The notes under the pieces are model-generated. The model was not told where the DNA came from and did not search any database. It saw only the letters and a list, made by a program, of their open reading frames with translations. Of a stretch of DNA of 64,000 nt, positions 17,284 to 26,079 are shown one piece after another. The position numbers and the translations under genes are program-made. The DNA comes from JBBSUQ01 sp964389755. GTDB lineage: Bacteria; Bacteroidota; Bacteroidia; Flavobacteriales_D; Crocinitomicaceae. Every line of letters starts with the position of its first letter. The first letter of the stretch is position 1. The stretch is from NCBI GenBank assembly GCA_964389755.1, contig CAYMEW010000012.1:1-64000 (forward strand), in the 5' to 3' direction.

Positions 17284-18057
17284 ATGAAACGAATTCAGTT
17301 ACATACGCATAGCGTCCGGGTTGCCGAAATACGCCCGGATGAAATTGCCGGGGATGAAGTGGTGATTTTCCTGCACGAAGCGCTTGGCTCGATCGGACAA
17401 TGGAAAAATTTTCCGGCACTACTCTGCCGCGAACTCAAGCGAAACGGCTTTGTTTATGAACGTCAGGGACACGGTGATTCAGATGCCTTCACCGAAACGC
17501 GTGGCGTAGATTACCTGCATCGCTATGCACTCGAAGAACTTCCGGCACTCCTCGAAGCGGTGTTTCCGCCCGAACAGCAATTTATACTCGTGGGACACAG
17601 CGACGGCGGCACGATCGCTCTGATCTTTGCGCGCAAATATCCGCAGCGCGTCAAAGCACTCGTAACATTGGCGGCACATGCCTTTGTGGAACGCGAAACA
17701 CTGGCCGGGATCGAACCGGCTGTAAAAGCCTTTGAAAGTGGTAAGCTCAACGGCCTGCAAAAGTATCACGGCGACAAAACACACGCCCTTTTTCACGCCT
17801 GGGCCGATACCTGGCGAGCGCCTTATTTCACTGACTGGAATATCCTTTCGGAACTCGATGGTCTTGAAGTTCCGGCACTCATTGCACAGGGATCAGATGA
17901 TCAATACGGCACACCCGAACAAGTGTATGCCATTGCGCGTTGTTTCATTCAGACGCCTGAAACAGCGCTTATTCCCGCTACCGGACATCATCCGCACCTG
18001 GAGAAAACCGGATTTTGCGTAACTTTGATCGCTGACTGGCTGAAAACGGTATTATAG
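17284..18057 (+). CDS. Alpha/beta-fold hydrolase
   Basis: A 257-residue single-domain hydrolase without signal peptide. The nucleophile elbow GHSDGG holds Ser106, the acid is probably the Asp of GSDDQYG (about 201-206), and the catalytic His lies in TGHHPHLEK (His235 or 236). The oxyanion region HEALGSIGQW is near residue 32-41. Substrate unknown; the sequence resembles generic carboxyl-ester or lactone hydrolases. The ATG comes directly after the efp terminator T-run, with no room for a leader. A DUF2452 gene starts 4 bases after its stop. Confidence 0.85.
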   Translation: MKRIQLHTHSVRVAEIRPDEIAGDEVVIFLHEALGSIGQWKNFPALLCRELKRNGFVYERQGHGDSDAFTETRGVDYLHRYALEELPALLEAVFPPEQQFILVGHSDGGTIALIFARKYPQRVKALVTLAAHAFVERETLAGIEPAVKAFESGKLNGLQKYHGDKTHALFHAWADTWRAPYFTDWNILSELDGLEVPALIAQGSDDQYGTPEQVYAIARCFIQTPETALIPATGHHPHLEKTGFCVTLIADWLKTVL

Positions 18058-18060
18058 CAA

Positions 18061-18522
18061 ATGGACACACAGGACGAACAATTCCAAAACCCGATCGATC
18101 CCGATAAGATCACGGAAACGCCGCATTCGCTCGAATACGGGCATCATACGGGAAGCGCACTTATTAAACCGGAAGACCGCGGAAAGCTAAAAAGCAATGC
18201 TTTAAATGCGATGGATCTGCAAACGGATATGCAGTTATCTCAAATTTACGAGCAAATGCAACTGCTTGCCAGCCAGGCGCAAAAACTGAAAGACCGGAAA
18301 GCGATCTCGGAGATCATCTATACAGCCGAAATGCGCTTTCAGCCATTGATCAATCACGTGTATTATGTCTATGAAAAAGAGAACGGCTCACGTCTGCTCA
18401 GCCTGATCGCACCGGAGCAATGGGGTCGTTCCGGTCAAAATTTGCGTTACATGGCGAAAGTGAGGTTACTTGCCGATCATACCTGGGACTTGATCCACAA
18501 AGACCCGGAAGCCCTCTTTTAA
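18061..18522 (+). CDS. DUF2452 domain-containing protein
   Basis: A 153-residue cytoplasmic protein that matches the DUF2452 family in its typical order: NPIDPDKITE near the N-terminus, GHHTGSALIKPEDRGKLK (about 38-55), a helical segment QLSQIYEQMQLLASQAQ and INHVYYVYEKENG. Function unknown in the family. It follows the alpha/beta hydrolase closely and is probably co-transcribed with it. Confidence 0.85.
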   Translation: MDTQDEQFQNPIDPDKITETPHSLEYGHHTGSALIKPEDRGKLKSNALNAMDLQTDMQLSQIYEQMQLLASQAQKLKDRKAISEIIYTAEMRFQPLINHVYYVYEKENGSRLLSLIAPEQWGRSGQNLRYMAKVRLLADHTWDLIHKDPEALF

Positions 18523-18579
18523 CGGAACTTTAACGATATCCGGACACAAAATCCTCAAACCTCAAATCGAAATATTTGT

Positions 18580-18587
18580 TACATTTA
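18580..18587 (+). promoter_or_regulatory. Possible minus-7 box (TAnnTTTA variant)
   Basis: TACATTTA lies 27 bases upstream of the ATG at 18615. The final A instead of G makes it a weaker match. Confidence 0.35.
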
Positions 18588-18614
18588 AAACGTTCAATCA
18601 AATAAAATCAGAAA

Positions 18615-19097
18615 ATGGTCCAACTCATCGAACAACAAAATGCGGAACTGCGTGAATTGCTTTACGATATCCCCGCCCTTTTTACACTTTACGCGATCAA
18701 TCACGACGGTCACATTACCAAAAGTGAGGAACGCAAAGCCAAGCAAATTCTTCACGTCGAAACCTACACCGGCCTGTCGGAACTCAAAGCCTACTTCCAC
18801 GAAGTTGAAAAAAGTTTTATTGACAAATTGCATCAGTATGACGAGATGTTGCCGGAGGACAATGATGAAAGGCACGACCGCATTCGCGAGATCCTCGCCC
18901 CGACTATCCCGTTCTTCGAGTCCATTGACCGTAAAAAACTTAATAATTTCGCGAGTGCCATTAATACATTTGTGAATAACGTGGTTAAATCAAACAAATC
19001 ACTCATGTCCGAATTTGCACTTCCGATCTTTACACAATACCTCGAGCGCGTCAATAAGATCCTCTTCCGCGAAGTTGTCGGAATTCATGGTAAATAG
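18615..19097 (+). CDS. Hypothetical helical protein
   Basis: A 160-residue mostly helical protein without signal peptide or membrane helix. The segment DGHITKSEERKAKQIL (about 35-50) has the look of an EF-hand or TerB-type turn-helix, but I cannot assign a family. Codon use and base composition match the neighbours, so it looks like a real native gene. It has its own possible promoter and is followed by about 130 bases without a gene. Confidence 0.7.
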   Translation: MVQLIEQQNAELRELLYDIPALFTLYAINHDGHITKSEERKAKQILHVETYTGLSELKAYFHEVEKSFIDKLHQYDEMLPEDNDERHDRIREILAPTIPFFESIDRKKLNNFASAINTFVNNVVKSNKSLMSEFALPIFTQYLERVNKILFREVVGIHGK

Positions 19098-19230
19098 GGT
19101 ACTTCGGCGTTTTTAACATTTATAAACAAATCTGAAAAACTTTTTAAGGCGTACTTATGTTTAGAATTCAGGACCGCCAGGAGGCCGGTTCTGTAACAGA
19201 CTTAAGTAATAACCAATAAATGTTAGAAAC

Positions 19231-19845
19231 ATGAAAAACAAATTTTTAGCGCTTGCTACCGTAGCCCTGTTCAGTACGTCACTTTTCGTTAGCTGTAACT
19301 CGGAAAACAAAGACGAAATGAATGACGATGACAACATGGAAATGTCCGAAGACATGGACAATGACATGGACAACGAGGAAATGACGGAAGAAGAGCCTTA
19401 CGTAATGGTAGGCGGAGCCAAAATGGTACCTTCCAAGGATATCGTTGACAACGCAATGGCGGCAAACAATGTTACGACTCTTGTTGCAGCGGTAAAAGCG
19501 GCAGGACTTGTTGAAACACTCAAAGGTGACGGCCCGTTCACAGTTTTCGCTCCGACAGACGATGCATTCGCAGCGCTTCCCGACGGAACAGTGGATAACC
19601 TCATGAAACCGGAAAACAAAGAGAAACTGACGAACATTCTTACGTATCACGTCGTACCGGGATCACTCCGTTCTACGGATCTGAAAGACGGTCAGATGCT
19701 GGAAACAGTAAACGGTAAAAAGATTACCGTAAAAATGAAAGACGGTAACTGGATGATCGATGATGCCCAGGTAATCATCCCGGATGTGATCTCTTCAAAC
19801 GGTGTAACGCATGTGATCAACAAAGTGCTCATGCCGAAGAAATAA
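19231..19845 (+). CDS. Fasciclin-domain lipoprotein
   Basis: A 204-residue lipoprotein: signal peptide with lipobox LFVSC (Cys22), an extremely acidic low-complexity linker (about 28-66, Asp/Glu/Met/Asn) and one fasciclin (FAS1) domain (about 75-204) with the FAPTDDAFAALP (H1) and YHVVPG motifs. FAS1 domains mediate adhesion; the acidic residues after the Cys resemble the Bacteroidota lipoprotein export signal for surface exposure. Monocistronic with a strong terminator behind. Confidence 0.93.
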   Translation: MKNKFLALATVALFSTSLFVSCNSENKDEMNDDDNMEMSEDMDNDMDNEEMTEEEPYVMVGGAKMVPSKDIVDNAMAANNVTTLVAAVKAAGLVETLKGDGPFTVFAPTDDAFAALPDGTVDNLMKPENKEKLTNILTYHVVPGSLRSTDLKDGQMLETVNGKKITVKMKDGNWMIDDAQVIIPDVISSNGVTHVINKVLMPKK

Positions 19846-19867
19846 GACATAAAAACAATTGAACCTT

Positions 19868-19903
19868 AAAAACTGCTCGTCATTCGACGGGCAGTTTTTT
19901 TTA
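19868..19903 (+). terminator. Intrinsic terminator of the fasciclin gene
   Basis: Stem AACTGCTCGTC (19871-19881) / GACGGGCAGTT (19886-19896), loop ATTC, one G-U pair, then T-run. Confidence 0.92.
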
Positions 19904-20002
19904 TACCTGGTGCTTCTTTCCACTGGTAAAATGCAACTTCTCCCCTATTTATTTAAGGATATTTAGCTGCGCGGAACACAAGCGAAAACTGAACAAGCAG
20001 GC

Positions 20003-20031
20003 AAAAAAAATCCCGGTCAGCCGAACCGGGA
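20003..20031 (-). terminator. Intrinsic terminator of the 17M-like gene
   Basis: On the minus strand TCCCGGT (20031-20025) pairs with ACCGGGA (20017-20011) and is followed by eight T (20010-20003). It faces the plus-strand fasciclin terminator. Confidence 0.9.
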
Positions 20032-20060
20032 AATAAACTATCGAATTTTGTATCAGTGTA

Positions 20061-20540
20061 TCACGAATAGACGTCAATCGCTTTTTGATCGTGCATTACG
20101 TCCACTACTTTGTCACGGTCTTCGCCATTATAAAGTACCGCCACATGATGCGTCTGTAAATGTTCATCGATCGTGAGGTCGTGCTTATCATCGGTCAGTG
20201 TTTCGAAGAGCGAAACGGCTCCTCCGCCGATCAGTCCGAAGTCAAAACCAGCAATGGCTCCAACGAGCGCTCCCGCTCCATAAAGAAAACCGAGTCCCGG
20301 AATCGCAAAAATCCCCACACCCGTCAGGATACCTGCGAGTGCTCCGACGGACGTACCTACCGCTACCGGTGCAGAATGCGCTGAATTATCATTCGACATA
20401 AAGTGAAGTTGCCCTTCGATTTCCTCGGCGCGACCGATCACGGACAGGTGTTTTTTAGAAAATCCTTTAGCGATCAGGTCTTCAACCGCCAGGTTTGCTT
20501 CTTTATGAGAGGAATAAATCCCGACAACGTAATTTTTCAT
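20061..20540 (-). CDS. General stress protein 17M-like, glycine-zipper protein
   Basis: A 159-residue protein. Residues 1-45 fit the 17M-like/DUF1269-type ferredoxin-like fold (YVVGIYSSHKEANLAVEDLIAKG), which senses or binds in stress proteins; residues about 62-110 are a long Gly/Ala/Val/Ile glycine-zipper hydrophobic stretch likely to insert in a membrane or oligomerise; a second beta-alpha unit (HHVAVLYNGEDRDKVVDVM) ends the protein. Function unknown. Upstream on the minus strand TACATTTA (20579-20572) may be its minus-7 box. Confidence 0.75.
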   Translation of the reverse strand: MKNYVVGIYSSHKEANLAVEDLIAKGFSKKHLSVIGRAEEIEGQLHFMSNDNSAHSAPVAVGTSVGALAGILTGVGIFAIPGLGFLYGAGALVGAIAGFDFGLIGGGAVSLFETLTDDKHDLTIDEHLQTHHVAVLYNGEDRDKVVDVMHDQKAIDVYS

Positions 20541-20627
20541 GTGTGTGATTGTTTTAGTTCTTATCTTGTTCTAAATGTAACCATAAATCCGCTACCTGCA
20601 GCGGCACGGCTGAAAAGAATTGTTAAC

Positions 20628-21392
20628 TCAGCGGACAAAAACCCATTCGGCATCAGTTGATTGCCGCGCATCGAATTCATACCCGTCCTCCGAATATCCT
20701 TTCAATGCTTCCACATCTGAAATTTTGTGTGTACAACAGTAACGCGCCATCACTCCACGCGCATGTTTGGCATACATCATGATCACTTTGAATTCGCCAT
20801 TCTTAAAATCTTTAAAGACGGGCGTAATCACAGGTCCGCGTAAACGTTCGGGATCAATCACTTTAAAATATTCCGCGGACGCAAGGTTCAACACGGGTTC
20901 GGAATCTTCCATTTCCCTGTTGAGTGAATCGCTGACCTTTGTGCCCCAAAAAGCATAGAGATTTTTGGTTTTCGGAGTTACCTGCCACTTCGTTCCCATT
21001 TCAAGCCGGTACGGGTACATGAGGTCAAAAGGTTTGAGAATTCCGTAAAGTCCCGAGAGAATCCGCAGGTGTTGTTGCGCATATTCCATGGATTTCCCGG
21101 GCATACTTTCGAAGTCGAGGCCCCGGTAAACTTCTCCGTCAAATTGAAGTGCGCTTTGAAAAACTCTTTGAGAACGGCTGTCGGGACGCTGCCAGGCGGC
21201 ATAACGATCTTTATTCAGCACGGCCAGATCCTTTGAGATATGCATCAATTCCGAAAGCTTTCGGGTAGAAAACCGGGCAAGCTTTGCAGCGAGTCGCTCG
21301 CTTTCATCGATAAAAACCGGTACGGTGTGCTGTTGAAGTTCAACAGCCGGACTTTCCCTCAGGGATTTGGCAGGAGACAGTAAGATCTTCAT
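20628..21392 (-). CDS. yaaA: Peroxide stress protein YaaA
   Basis: A 254-residue YaaA/DUF328 protein, in Escherichia coli a DNA-binding protein that limits iron-driven damage under peroxide. Family segments: KILLSPAKSL at the N-terminus, AWQRPDSRSQR, FDGEVYRGLD, LSGLYGILKPFDLMYPYRLEMGT, YAKHARGVMARY. The ATG at 21392 is chosen because a longer frame starting at 21431 begins upstream of the minus-7 box at 21415-21408. Confidence 0.95.
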   Translation of the reverse strand: MKILLSPAKSLRESPAVELQQHTVPVFIDESERLAAKLARFSTRKLSELMHISKDLAVLNKDRYAAWQRPDSRSQRVFQSALQFDGEVYRGLDFESMPGKSMEYAQQHLRILSGLYGILKPFDLMYPYRLEMGTKWQVTPKTKNLYAFWGTKVSDSLNREMEDSEPVLNLASAEYFKVIDPERLRGPVITPVFKDFKNGEFKVIMMYAKHARGVMARYCCTHKISDVEALKGYSEDGYEFDARQSTDAEWVFVR

Positions 21393-21407
21393 GATAACAG
21401 TTTCGTC

Positions 21408-21415
21408 CAAATCTA
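21408..21415 (-). promoter_or_regulatory. minus-7 promoter box of yaaA
   Basis: Minus-strand TAGATTTG (TAnnTTTG), 15 bases before the yaaA ATG. The T-run of the upstream terminator (21423-21417) sits directly next to it. Confidence 0.55.
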
Positions 21416-21416
21416 C

Positions 21417-21445
21417 AAAAAAAGGGGACAACTTACGTCGTCCCC
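21417..21445 (-). terminator. Terminator of the SLC13 transporter gene
   Basis: Minus-strand GGGGACGAC / GTTGTCCCC (21445-21437 and 21432-21424, one G-U-type mismatch) with a 4-base loop, followed by seven T. Between it and the transporter stop (21632) lie about 185 AT-rich bases with no gene. Confidence 0.8.
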
Positions 21446-21631
21446 CGATACCTAAATGTTGTACCTGGAATCAATCACAATCCCGTGAGGGAAAAATATC
21501 AACCGAAGTACAGTTCAAAAAAAATTAGATTAACATATGAGAATTATTACTAAAACTCTAAGTGGGAAATTAAACCAATTGATTGGATTTTACCAATTAA
21601 TTACATGAACGGTGATATTCCGGGATGATTG

Positions 21632-23011
21632 TCAGCTGAAGCACAGAAAAACGGTCCAAATGAGCCCGAGAGCGACCAGGTTGACTATAAAGCCATACCT
21701 TGCCATATCTGAGATTTTGACCTGCCCGGAAGCAAAAATGATTGCATTGGGAGGCGTTCCGACCGGAAGCATAAACGCACAGCTGGCGGCCAGTGCCACG
21801 GGTAAACATAATTCGAGCGCATCGTAGTGCGATTCCATCGCGGTTTTTAATAAGATGGGCGTCAGAATGGTTACAAGCGCCAGGTTCGACATTACTTCAG
21901 TACCGAAGATTGAAAGACAAAGCAGCAAAAGTAACATGAGCGGGTAAGCCATCGTTTTGAGATCGCCCATCCCGTTAACAACCTGGTCCAGTGCCCCGCT
22001 TGTCTCCAGGACTTTCGCCAGGGCCAGGCCGCCTCCGAAAAGCAACAGGATCCCCCAGGGAACGCGTGACATATCGCTCCATTCGAGTAATTTACCTTTT
22101 CCTTCTTTGGACGGGATCAGGAATAAGAGCAGGGAGGCAAAAAGCGCCGCGGATTCGTCACCGTAAGCAATTCCGGTCCAGTCGATGATGTATTTCCGAA
22201 GCGACCACAACAGTACGAGCATGCTAAATACGAGCAACACCCGTTTTTGGTTGACCGTCCAGGGCTTCGCCTCCAGTTCGAACTCGATCGGTTTGCGGCG
22301 CGTTCCACGGTCCAGGAACAGGTAAAAGATCACGAAGATCAGGATCAGCATCGCAATACTTAAAGGCATTCCGAACTTCATCCAGGAAATAAAATCAACT
22401 TCAATACCTGCCTCGCCCAGAATAGATGCCATTTGCGTATTCGGGGGAGACCCGACCAGTGTGGCCATTCCCCCGACATTCGATCCGTAGGCGACGGAAA
22501 GCAACAGGAATACCACGAACTTTCCATTTTGGTAGCGTTCCGGGAGTGCTCCGATCACAGCGAGGGCCATCGGGAGCATCATCAGTGCTGTGGCCGTATT
22601 CGATATCCACATGGAAAGCAGACCTGTCGAAAGCAGGAAACCCAGTAAAATATTGGCCTGTCCCCTGCCCGCCAGTGAAATGATTCGCAGAGCGATCTGC
22701 CGGTGAACATGCCACTTTTCAAGCGCTAGGGCGAGGATAAATCCTCCGAAAAACAGGTAAATATTGTGGTCTCCGTAGGCGGTAGCGAGTTGTCCTTTAC
22801 CTATGACGTTCAGCGGAATCCCGAAAATAAGCGGCAACAAAGCCGTCACGTAGATCGGGATAAGTTCAAGTACCCACAATACCACCATCGTGCCGCCCAG
22901 CAGGGAAGCGTTCAGCAAACGGTCGCTTCCCGTTCCCGTGGAATAACTGAAATACAGGAGCAGGTCGGCAACAAGCACGAGCAGTAATACGATGGATTTC
23001 CAGCTTTTCAA
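21632..23011 (-). CDS. SLC13/DASS-family sodium-dependent anion symporter
   Basis: A 459-residue inner-membrane transporter with about eleven hydrophobic helices. The two SNT-type signatures of the family are visible: WISNTATALMMLP (about 142-154) and LPVGTPPNAI (about 422-431), which in VcINDY bind Na+ and dicarboxylate. The substrate (dicarboxylate, citrate or sulfate) is not readable. Monocistronic; terminator 190 bases downstream. Confidence 0.93.
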   Translation of the reverse strand: MKSWKSIVLLLVLVADLLLYFSYSTGTGSDRLLNASLLGGTMVVLWVLELIPIYVTALLPLIFGIPLNVIGKGQLATAYGDHNIYLFFGGFILALALEKWHVHRQIALRIISLAGRGQANILLGFLLSTGLLSMWISNTATALMMLPMALAVIGALPERYQNGKFVVFLLLSVAYGSNVGGMATLVGSPPNTQMASILGEAGIEVDFISWMKFGMPLSIAMLILIFVIFYLFLDRGTRRKPIEFELEAKPWTVNQKRVLLVFSMLVLLWSLRKYIIDWTGIAYGDESAALFASLLLFLIPSKEGKGKLLEWSDMSRVPWGILLLFGGGLALAKVLETSGALDQVVNGMGDLKTMAYPLMLLLLLCLSIFGTEVMSNLALVTILTPILLKTAMESHYDALELCLPVALAASCAFMLPVGTPPNAIIFASGQVKISDMARYGFIVNLVALGLIWTVFLCFS

Positions 23012-23074
23012 ATGTCTCGAATAAAAAAGGCCACAATGTATGAAACATCATGGCCGGATCCACTTTCAGGGAAT

Positions 23075-23779
23075 TCAGATTCCCATTTTCTTTTTGAGTT
23101 CAGCGAGTTGGTCCTGCGCCTTGACTTCTGCTGCGGAACCTTCGAGAGCATCGTCGATCTCCTGATCGAGTGAGCGACCCTCTTTTGCAATATCCGCGTA
23201 AGATTCCGCCAGGGCTTCTTCCTGCGCTACTTTCTCTTTCATCTTCTCAAGCATGCTTACCGTGCTCGAAGAATCGATATTTGCGAGGTCTTTGTTAATG
23301 TTCTTGGTAGCTGAACTTACAGCAGCACGTGCTTTCAGCGTTTTGAGTTCATTTTCGTACTTCGCGATATTCGTGCGCAGGTTCTGGATATTTTCGTTCA
23401 GCTTGTCGCCGTTCTTCTCAAAATATCCCTGGTTCTTGCGTGCCTGAACTGCCAGTTTTTCGTTTTCCTCTTTACGCAGCAATGCTTCACTGGCCAGGCG
23501 GTCACCTTCGGCAGCGTCCAGTTCCCCGGCCTGCGCCTTTTTCAGGAGCATCATCGCTTTCGTTTCGTATTCCTTGGCTTTGGCTTCATACCCTTCGGCA
23601 TCGCCGTTGGCGCGAATACCCATTGCCTTTACCTCTGCAAGTGCCACGAGCGCCTTTTCCAGGTTTCCTTTGAGATCACGGATCCCCTGTTCGGTCATCT
23701 TGATGGGATCTTCCAGTTTGTCGAGTGCAGCATGTGCTTCTGCTTTCCCGATTCGAAATAGACGTTTAAACCACGACAT
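23075..23779 (-). CDS. pspA: PspA/IM30 family membrane-stress protein
   Basis: A 234-residue, nearly all-helical protein with the PspA N-terminal amphipathic helix (SWFKRLFRIGKAEAHAALDKLEDPIKM) and long coiled coils (about 25-190). PspA/Vipp1 proteins form ESCRT-III-like assemblies on damaged inner membrane. No pspF, pspB or pspC gene is nearby; instead a small protein starts 5 bases upstream in the same transcript. Confidence 0.93.
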   Translation of the reverse strand: MSWFKRLFRIGKAEAHAALDKLEDPIKMTEQGIRDLKGNLEKALVALAEVKAMGIRANGDAEGYEAKAKEYETKAMMLLKKAQAGELDAAEGDRLASEALLRKEENEKLAVQARKNQGYFEKNGDKLNENIQNLRTNIAKYENELKTLKARAAVSSATKNINKDLANIDSSSTVSMLEKMKEKVAQEEALAESYADIAKEGRSLDQEIDDALEGSAAEVKAQDQLAELKKKMGI

Positions 23780-23784
23780 ATTGA

Positions 23785-24042
23785 TTAGTTTAGTTTGTTG
23801 AGTTTTTCCACGAATTCGATGGCGCGCTGTTCGATCTTTTCGCGGATCGGAGCGAAATCTTTCTTGTTCTTTGCCGCATTGATCTGCGTCAGCATATCAT
23901 CCTGGAAGTCCGCAGCCTCATCAATGATCTGCTCGGCATCCCCGGATTTGGAGTCATCGAACAAACTCACGGTGTAACATTCTTCCACAATGTCGAAAAC
24001 CATTTCGTTCAGGTCTCTTTTTAAAAGTCGTTTACTTGCCAT
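23785..24042 (-). CDS. Small conserved-looking protein upstream of pspA
   Basis: An 85-residue helical cytoplasmic protein (KRLLKRDLNEMVFDIVEECYTVSL near the N-terminus, acidic middle, helix QRAIEFVEKLNKLN at the end). I do not recognise a named family. The 5-base gap to pspA makes co-transcription very likely, so it may act with PspA on membrane stress. A TATATTTA box (24068-24061) is the likely promoter. Codon use matches the neighbours. Confidence 0.75.
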   Translation of the reverse strand: MASKRLLKRDLNEMVFDIVEECYTVSLFDDSKSGDAEQIIDEAADFQDDMLTQINAAKNKKDFAPIREKIEQRAIEFVEKLNKLN

Positions 24043-24277
24043 TTTTTGGATTATTTGGTCTAAATATAGGGATTAAATGGAAATACCGTCCGAAGGTCTC
24101 CTCTTTTTTAGGTAAATGGAAGCCCGCAGGGGGTGAACGGTGTGCGCAAAATATGGATTTAGTCGGTAAGTCGACTGCAATATGTGGTGTTTTAAGCGAA
24201 AAGCACAGGCAATGTTCGTAAGGTAAATGAAGCCGTTCAGCAGGCCTTCGCGAGGCTTCGAATTCCGTGTAATTTAG

Positions 24278-24943
24278 TCAGCGCTTTACGATGGTAACCG
24301 TTTCTGCATCGGCAAGGTCGGAAGGTGCAATAACCTGCTCATCGTAAGGCACGTTCTCACCGTAACGTTCACGCATGATCATTTTAACGATCGGTGCTGT
24401 CAGGTCGAACTCCTCGAGTTTGCGAAGCGGTGCCAGGTCAATTCCTGCGGCATGATACATTTTCCACACCAGTTCAGAACAATATAATTCTTCATCGCTC
24501 CAGTTGAAATAAATGTCGTAATTCTTATCGAGTTGCTTCATGCCATAGGCCTTCATTTTTTCAACTGCCGCCGCATCCAACAGGCTTTCGTCTTTGAGTC
24601 GTGCAACTGTCACCTTCCCTCCTTTTCCGCGACCGATCCACTGATCCAGCGGTGTAACGCAAACCGGCTGAATCGCTTCGATCACGTACATTTTTCCGGC
24701 ATCGTCATGAAAAACAACACCGCAGTGTGTATATTCGGATCCGGTTGCCAGCTCTATGGCCTGGCTTTGGCGCCCAAGGCTGCGCTGAAACACCATATCA
24801 CCGTCTTTCCAACTGAATGCGGGAACGGACTTTGTGGCTTTCTTCGAAATCGTATGTGAAGTGGCCACCGCGCTTAGCGCATACAGCGAAAAGCAGATCA
24901 ATATTGAAAAAACGATGGCGGGAAGTATCCGTTTTTTATTCAT
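24278..24943 (-). CDS. YiiX-like permuted papain-fold peptidase (NlpC/P60 clan)
   Basis: A 221-residue exported protein; residues about 7-28 form a signal peptide or anchor. The YiiX/YebB-type permuted papain signature is intact: DGDMVFQ (about 47-53), catalytic His73 in YTHCGVV, Glu89 in YVIEA and Cys155 in YCSELVW. Members cleave amide or ester bonds in the envelope, with unknown natural substrate. Its start overlaps the stop of bshA by the four bases ATGA, so the two are co-translated. Confidence 0.87.
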   Translation of the reverse strand: MNKKRILPAIVFSILICFSLYALSAVATSHTISKKATKSVPAFSWKDGDMVFQRSLGRQSQAIELATGSEYTHCGVVFHDDAGKMYVIEAIQPVCVTPLDQWIGRGKGGKVTVARLKDESLLDAAAVEKMKAYGMKQLDKNYDIYFNWSDEELYCSELVWKMYHAAGIDLAPLRKLEEFDLTAPIVKMIMRERYGENVPYDEQVIAPSDLADAETVTIVKR

Positions 24944-26079
24944 AAACGACTTTTATTGCGTTCTAAAACGTTCAAATACAACTTTTCGTACATCGGAACG
25001 ATCCGTTCAAGGCTGAAATATTGTGCCCTTGCATGCGCGCGATCCCGAAATTGGCGCAATACGGCATCATCCCGCAGGATCTCCAGGGCGTGCTGTGCCA
25101 TGTCTTTTACATCTCCCACATCGCTCAGGTAACCTGTTTCGCCGTGGATATTTACTTCGGGAATTCCCCCGGTATTCGAAGAAATGACCGGAACGCCCAT
25201 CGCCATGGCTTCAAGCGCCGCAAGCCCGAAACTCTCCGTTTCCGAAGGAAGAATAAACAGATCGGCCAGGCGCAGCACTTCAGCGGTATCCCTAAGTTTC
25301 CCGAGAAATACGACCCGGTGACACAAATCGAGTTCCCGGCACAGTTTTTCAAGGTTATTCCGTTGCGGGCCGTCTCCGACCAGCAACAGTTTCGAAGGCA
25401 TGCGTTGATTGACCCTCGCAAACACTTTCAATACGTCCTTGACGCGTTTGACCTTTCTGAAATTCGAAACGTGACACAAAATGCGTTCCTGGTCCTCGGC
25501 ATACAGGCGGCGTTTGTCCATCGCGATCGGTTCCAGTTCTGCCGGTGTATCAATAAAATTCGGAATGACGTGGATCTCGCGGTTCGTTCCGAAATGGTCG
25601 TAGGTATCGTTCTTGAGACTTTCGGATACGGCGGTAACCTCATCGGAACGGTTCAGGCAAAAGGTAATGACCGGCTCAAATGAAGGATCTTTCCCGACAA
25701 GCGTAATATCGGTACCGTGCAGGGTCGTGATAAATGGAATGAAAATTCCCTGAGAAAGCAGGATCTGTTGTGCCATAAATGCCGCTGAAGCATGCGGAAT
25801 GGCATAATGCACGTGTAACAGTTCGAGTTGCTCGTACTTGACCACGTCCACCATTTTACTGGCCAGTTCCGTTTCGTACGGCTGGTATTCGAAAAGCGGG
25901 TAATCGCTGACGGCTACTTCGTGATAGTAGATATTTTCACGAAAACTTCCCAGGCGCACAGGCTGTGAATACGTAATAAAATGAATCTCGTGTCCCTTGC
26001 GGGCCAGTGCCTTTCCCAGTTCGGTGGCTACCACGCCACTTCCCCCGAAGGTCGGATATAATACAATTCCTATTTTCAT
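24940..26079 (-). CDS. bshA: N-acetyl-alpha-D-glucosaminyl L-malate synthase BshA
   Basis: GT4 glycosyltransferase joining UDP-GlcNAc to L-malate, the first step of bacillithiol synthesis. The 379-residue protein begins with KIGIVLYPTFGGSGVVATELG, the BshA-type start, and has HVHYAIPHA, the SNFRKVKRVKDV donor loop and ETESFGLAALEAMAMGVPVI with the two catalytic Glu of GT4 enzymes. bshB and bshC are not in the window. Pairing with a YiiX-like peptidase rather than bsh genes is unexpected. Confidence 0.93.
   Translation of the reverse strand: MKIGIVLYPTFGGSGVVATELGKALARKGHEIHFITYSQPVRLGSFRENIYYHEVAVSDYPLFEYQPYETELASKMVDVVKYEQLELLHVHYAIPHASAAFMAQQILLSQGIFIPFITTLHGTDITLVGKDPSFEPVITFCLNRSDEVTAVSESLKNDTYDHFGTNREIHVIPNFIDTPAELEPIAMDKRRLYAEDQERILCHVSNFRKVKRVKDVLKVFARVNQRMPSKLLLVGDGPQRNNLEKLCRELDLCHRVVFLGKLRDTAEVLRLADLFILPSETESFGLAALEAMAMGVPVISSNTGGIPEVNIHGETGYLSDVGDVKDMAQHALEILRDDAVLRQFRDRAHARAQYFSLERIVPMYEKLYLNVLERNKSRL

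Noticed and set aside
25021..25683. A 220-residue plus-strand ORF
   Set aside because: Antisense to bshA; typical shadow composition.
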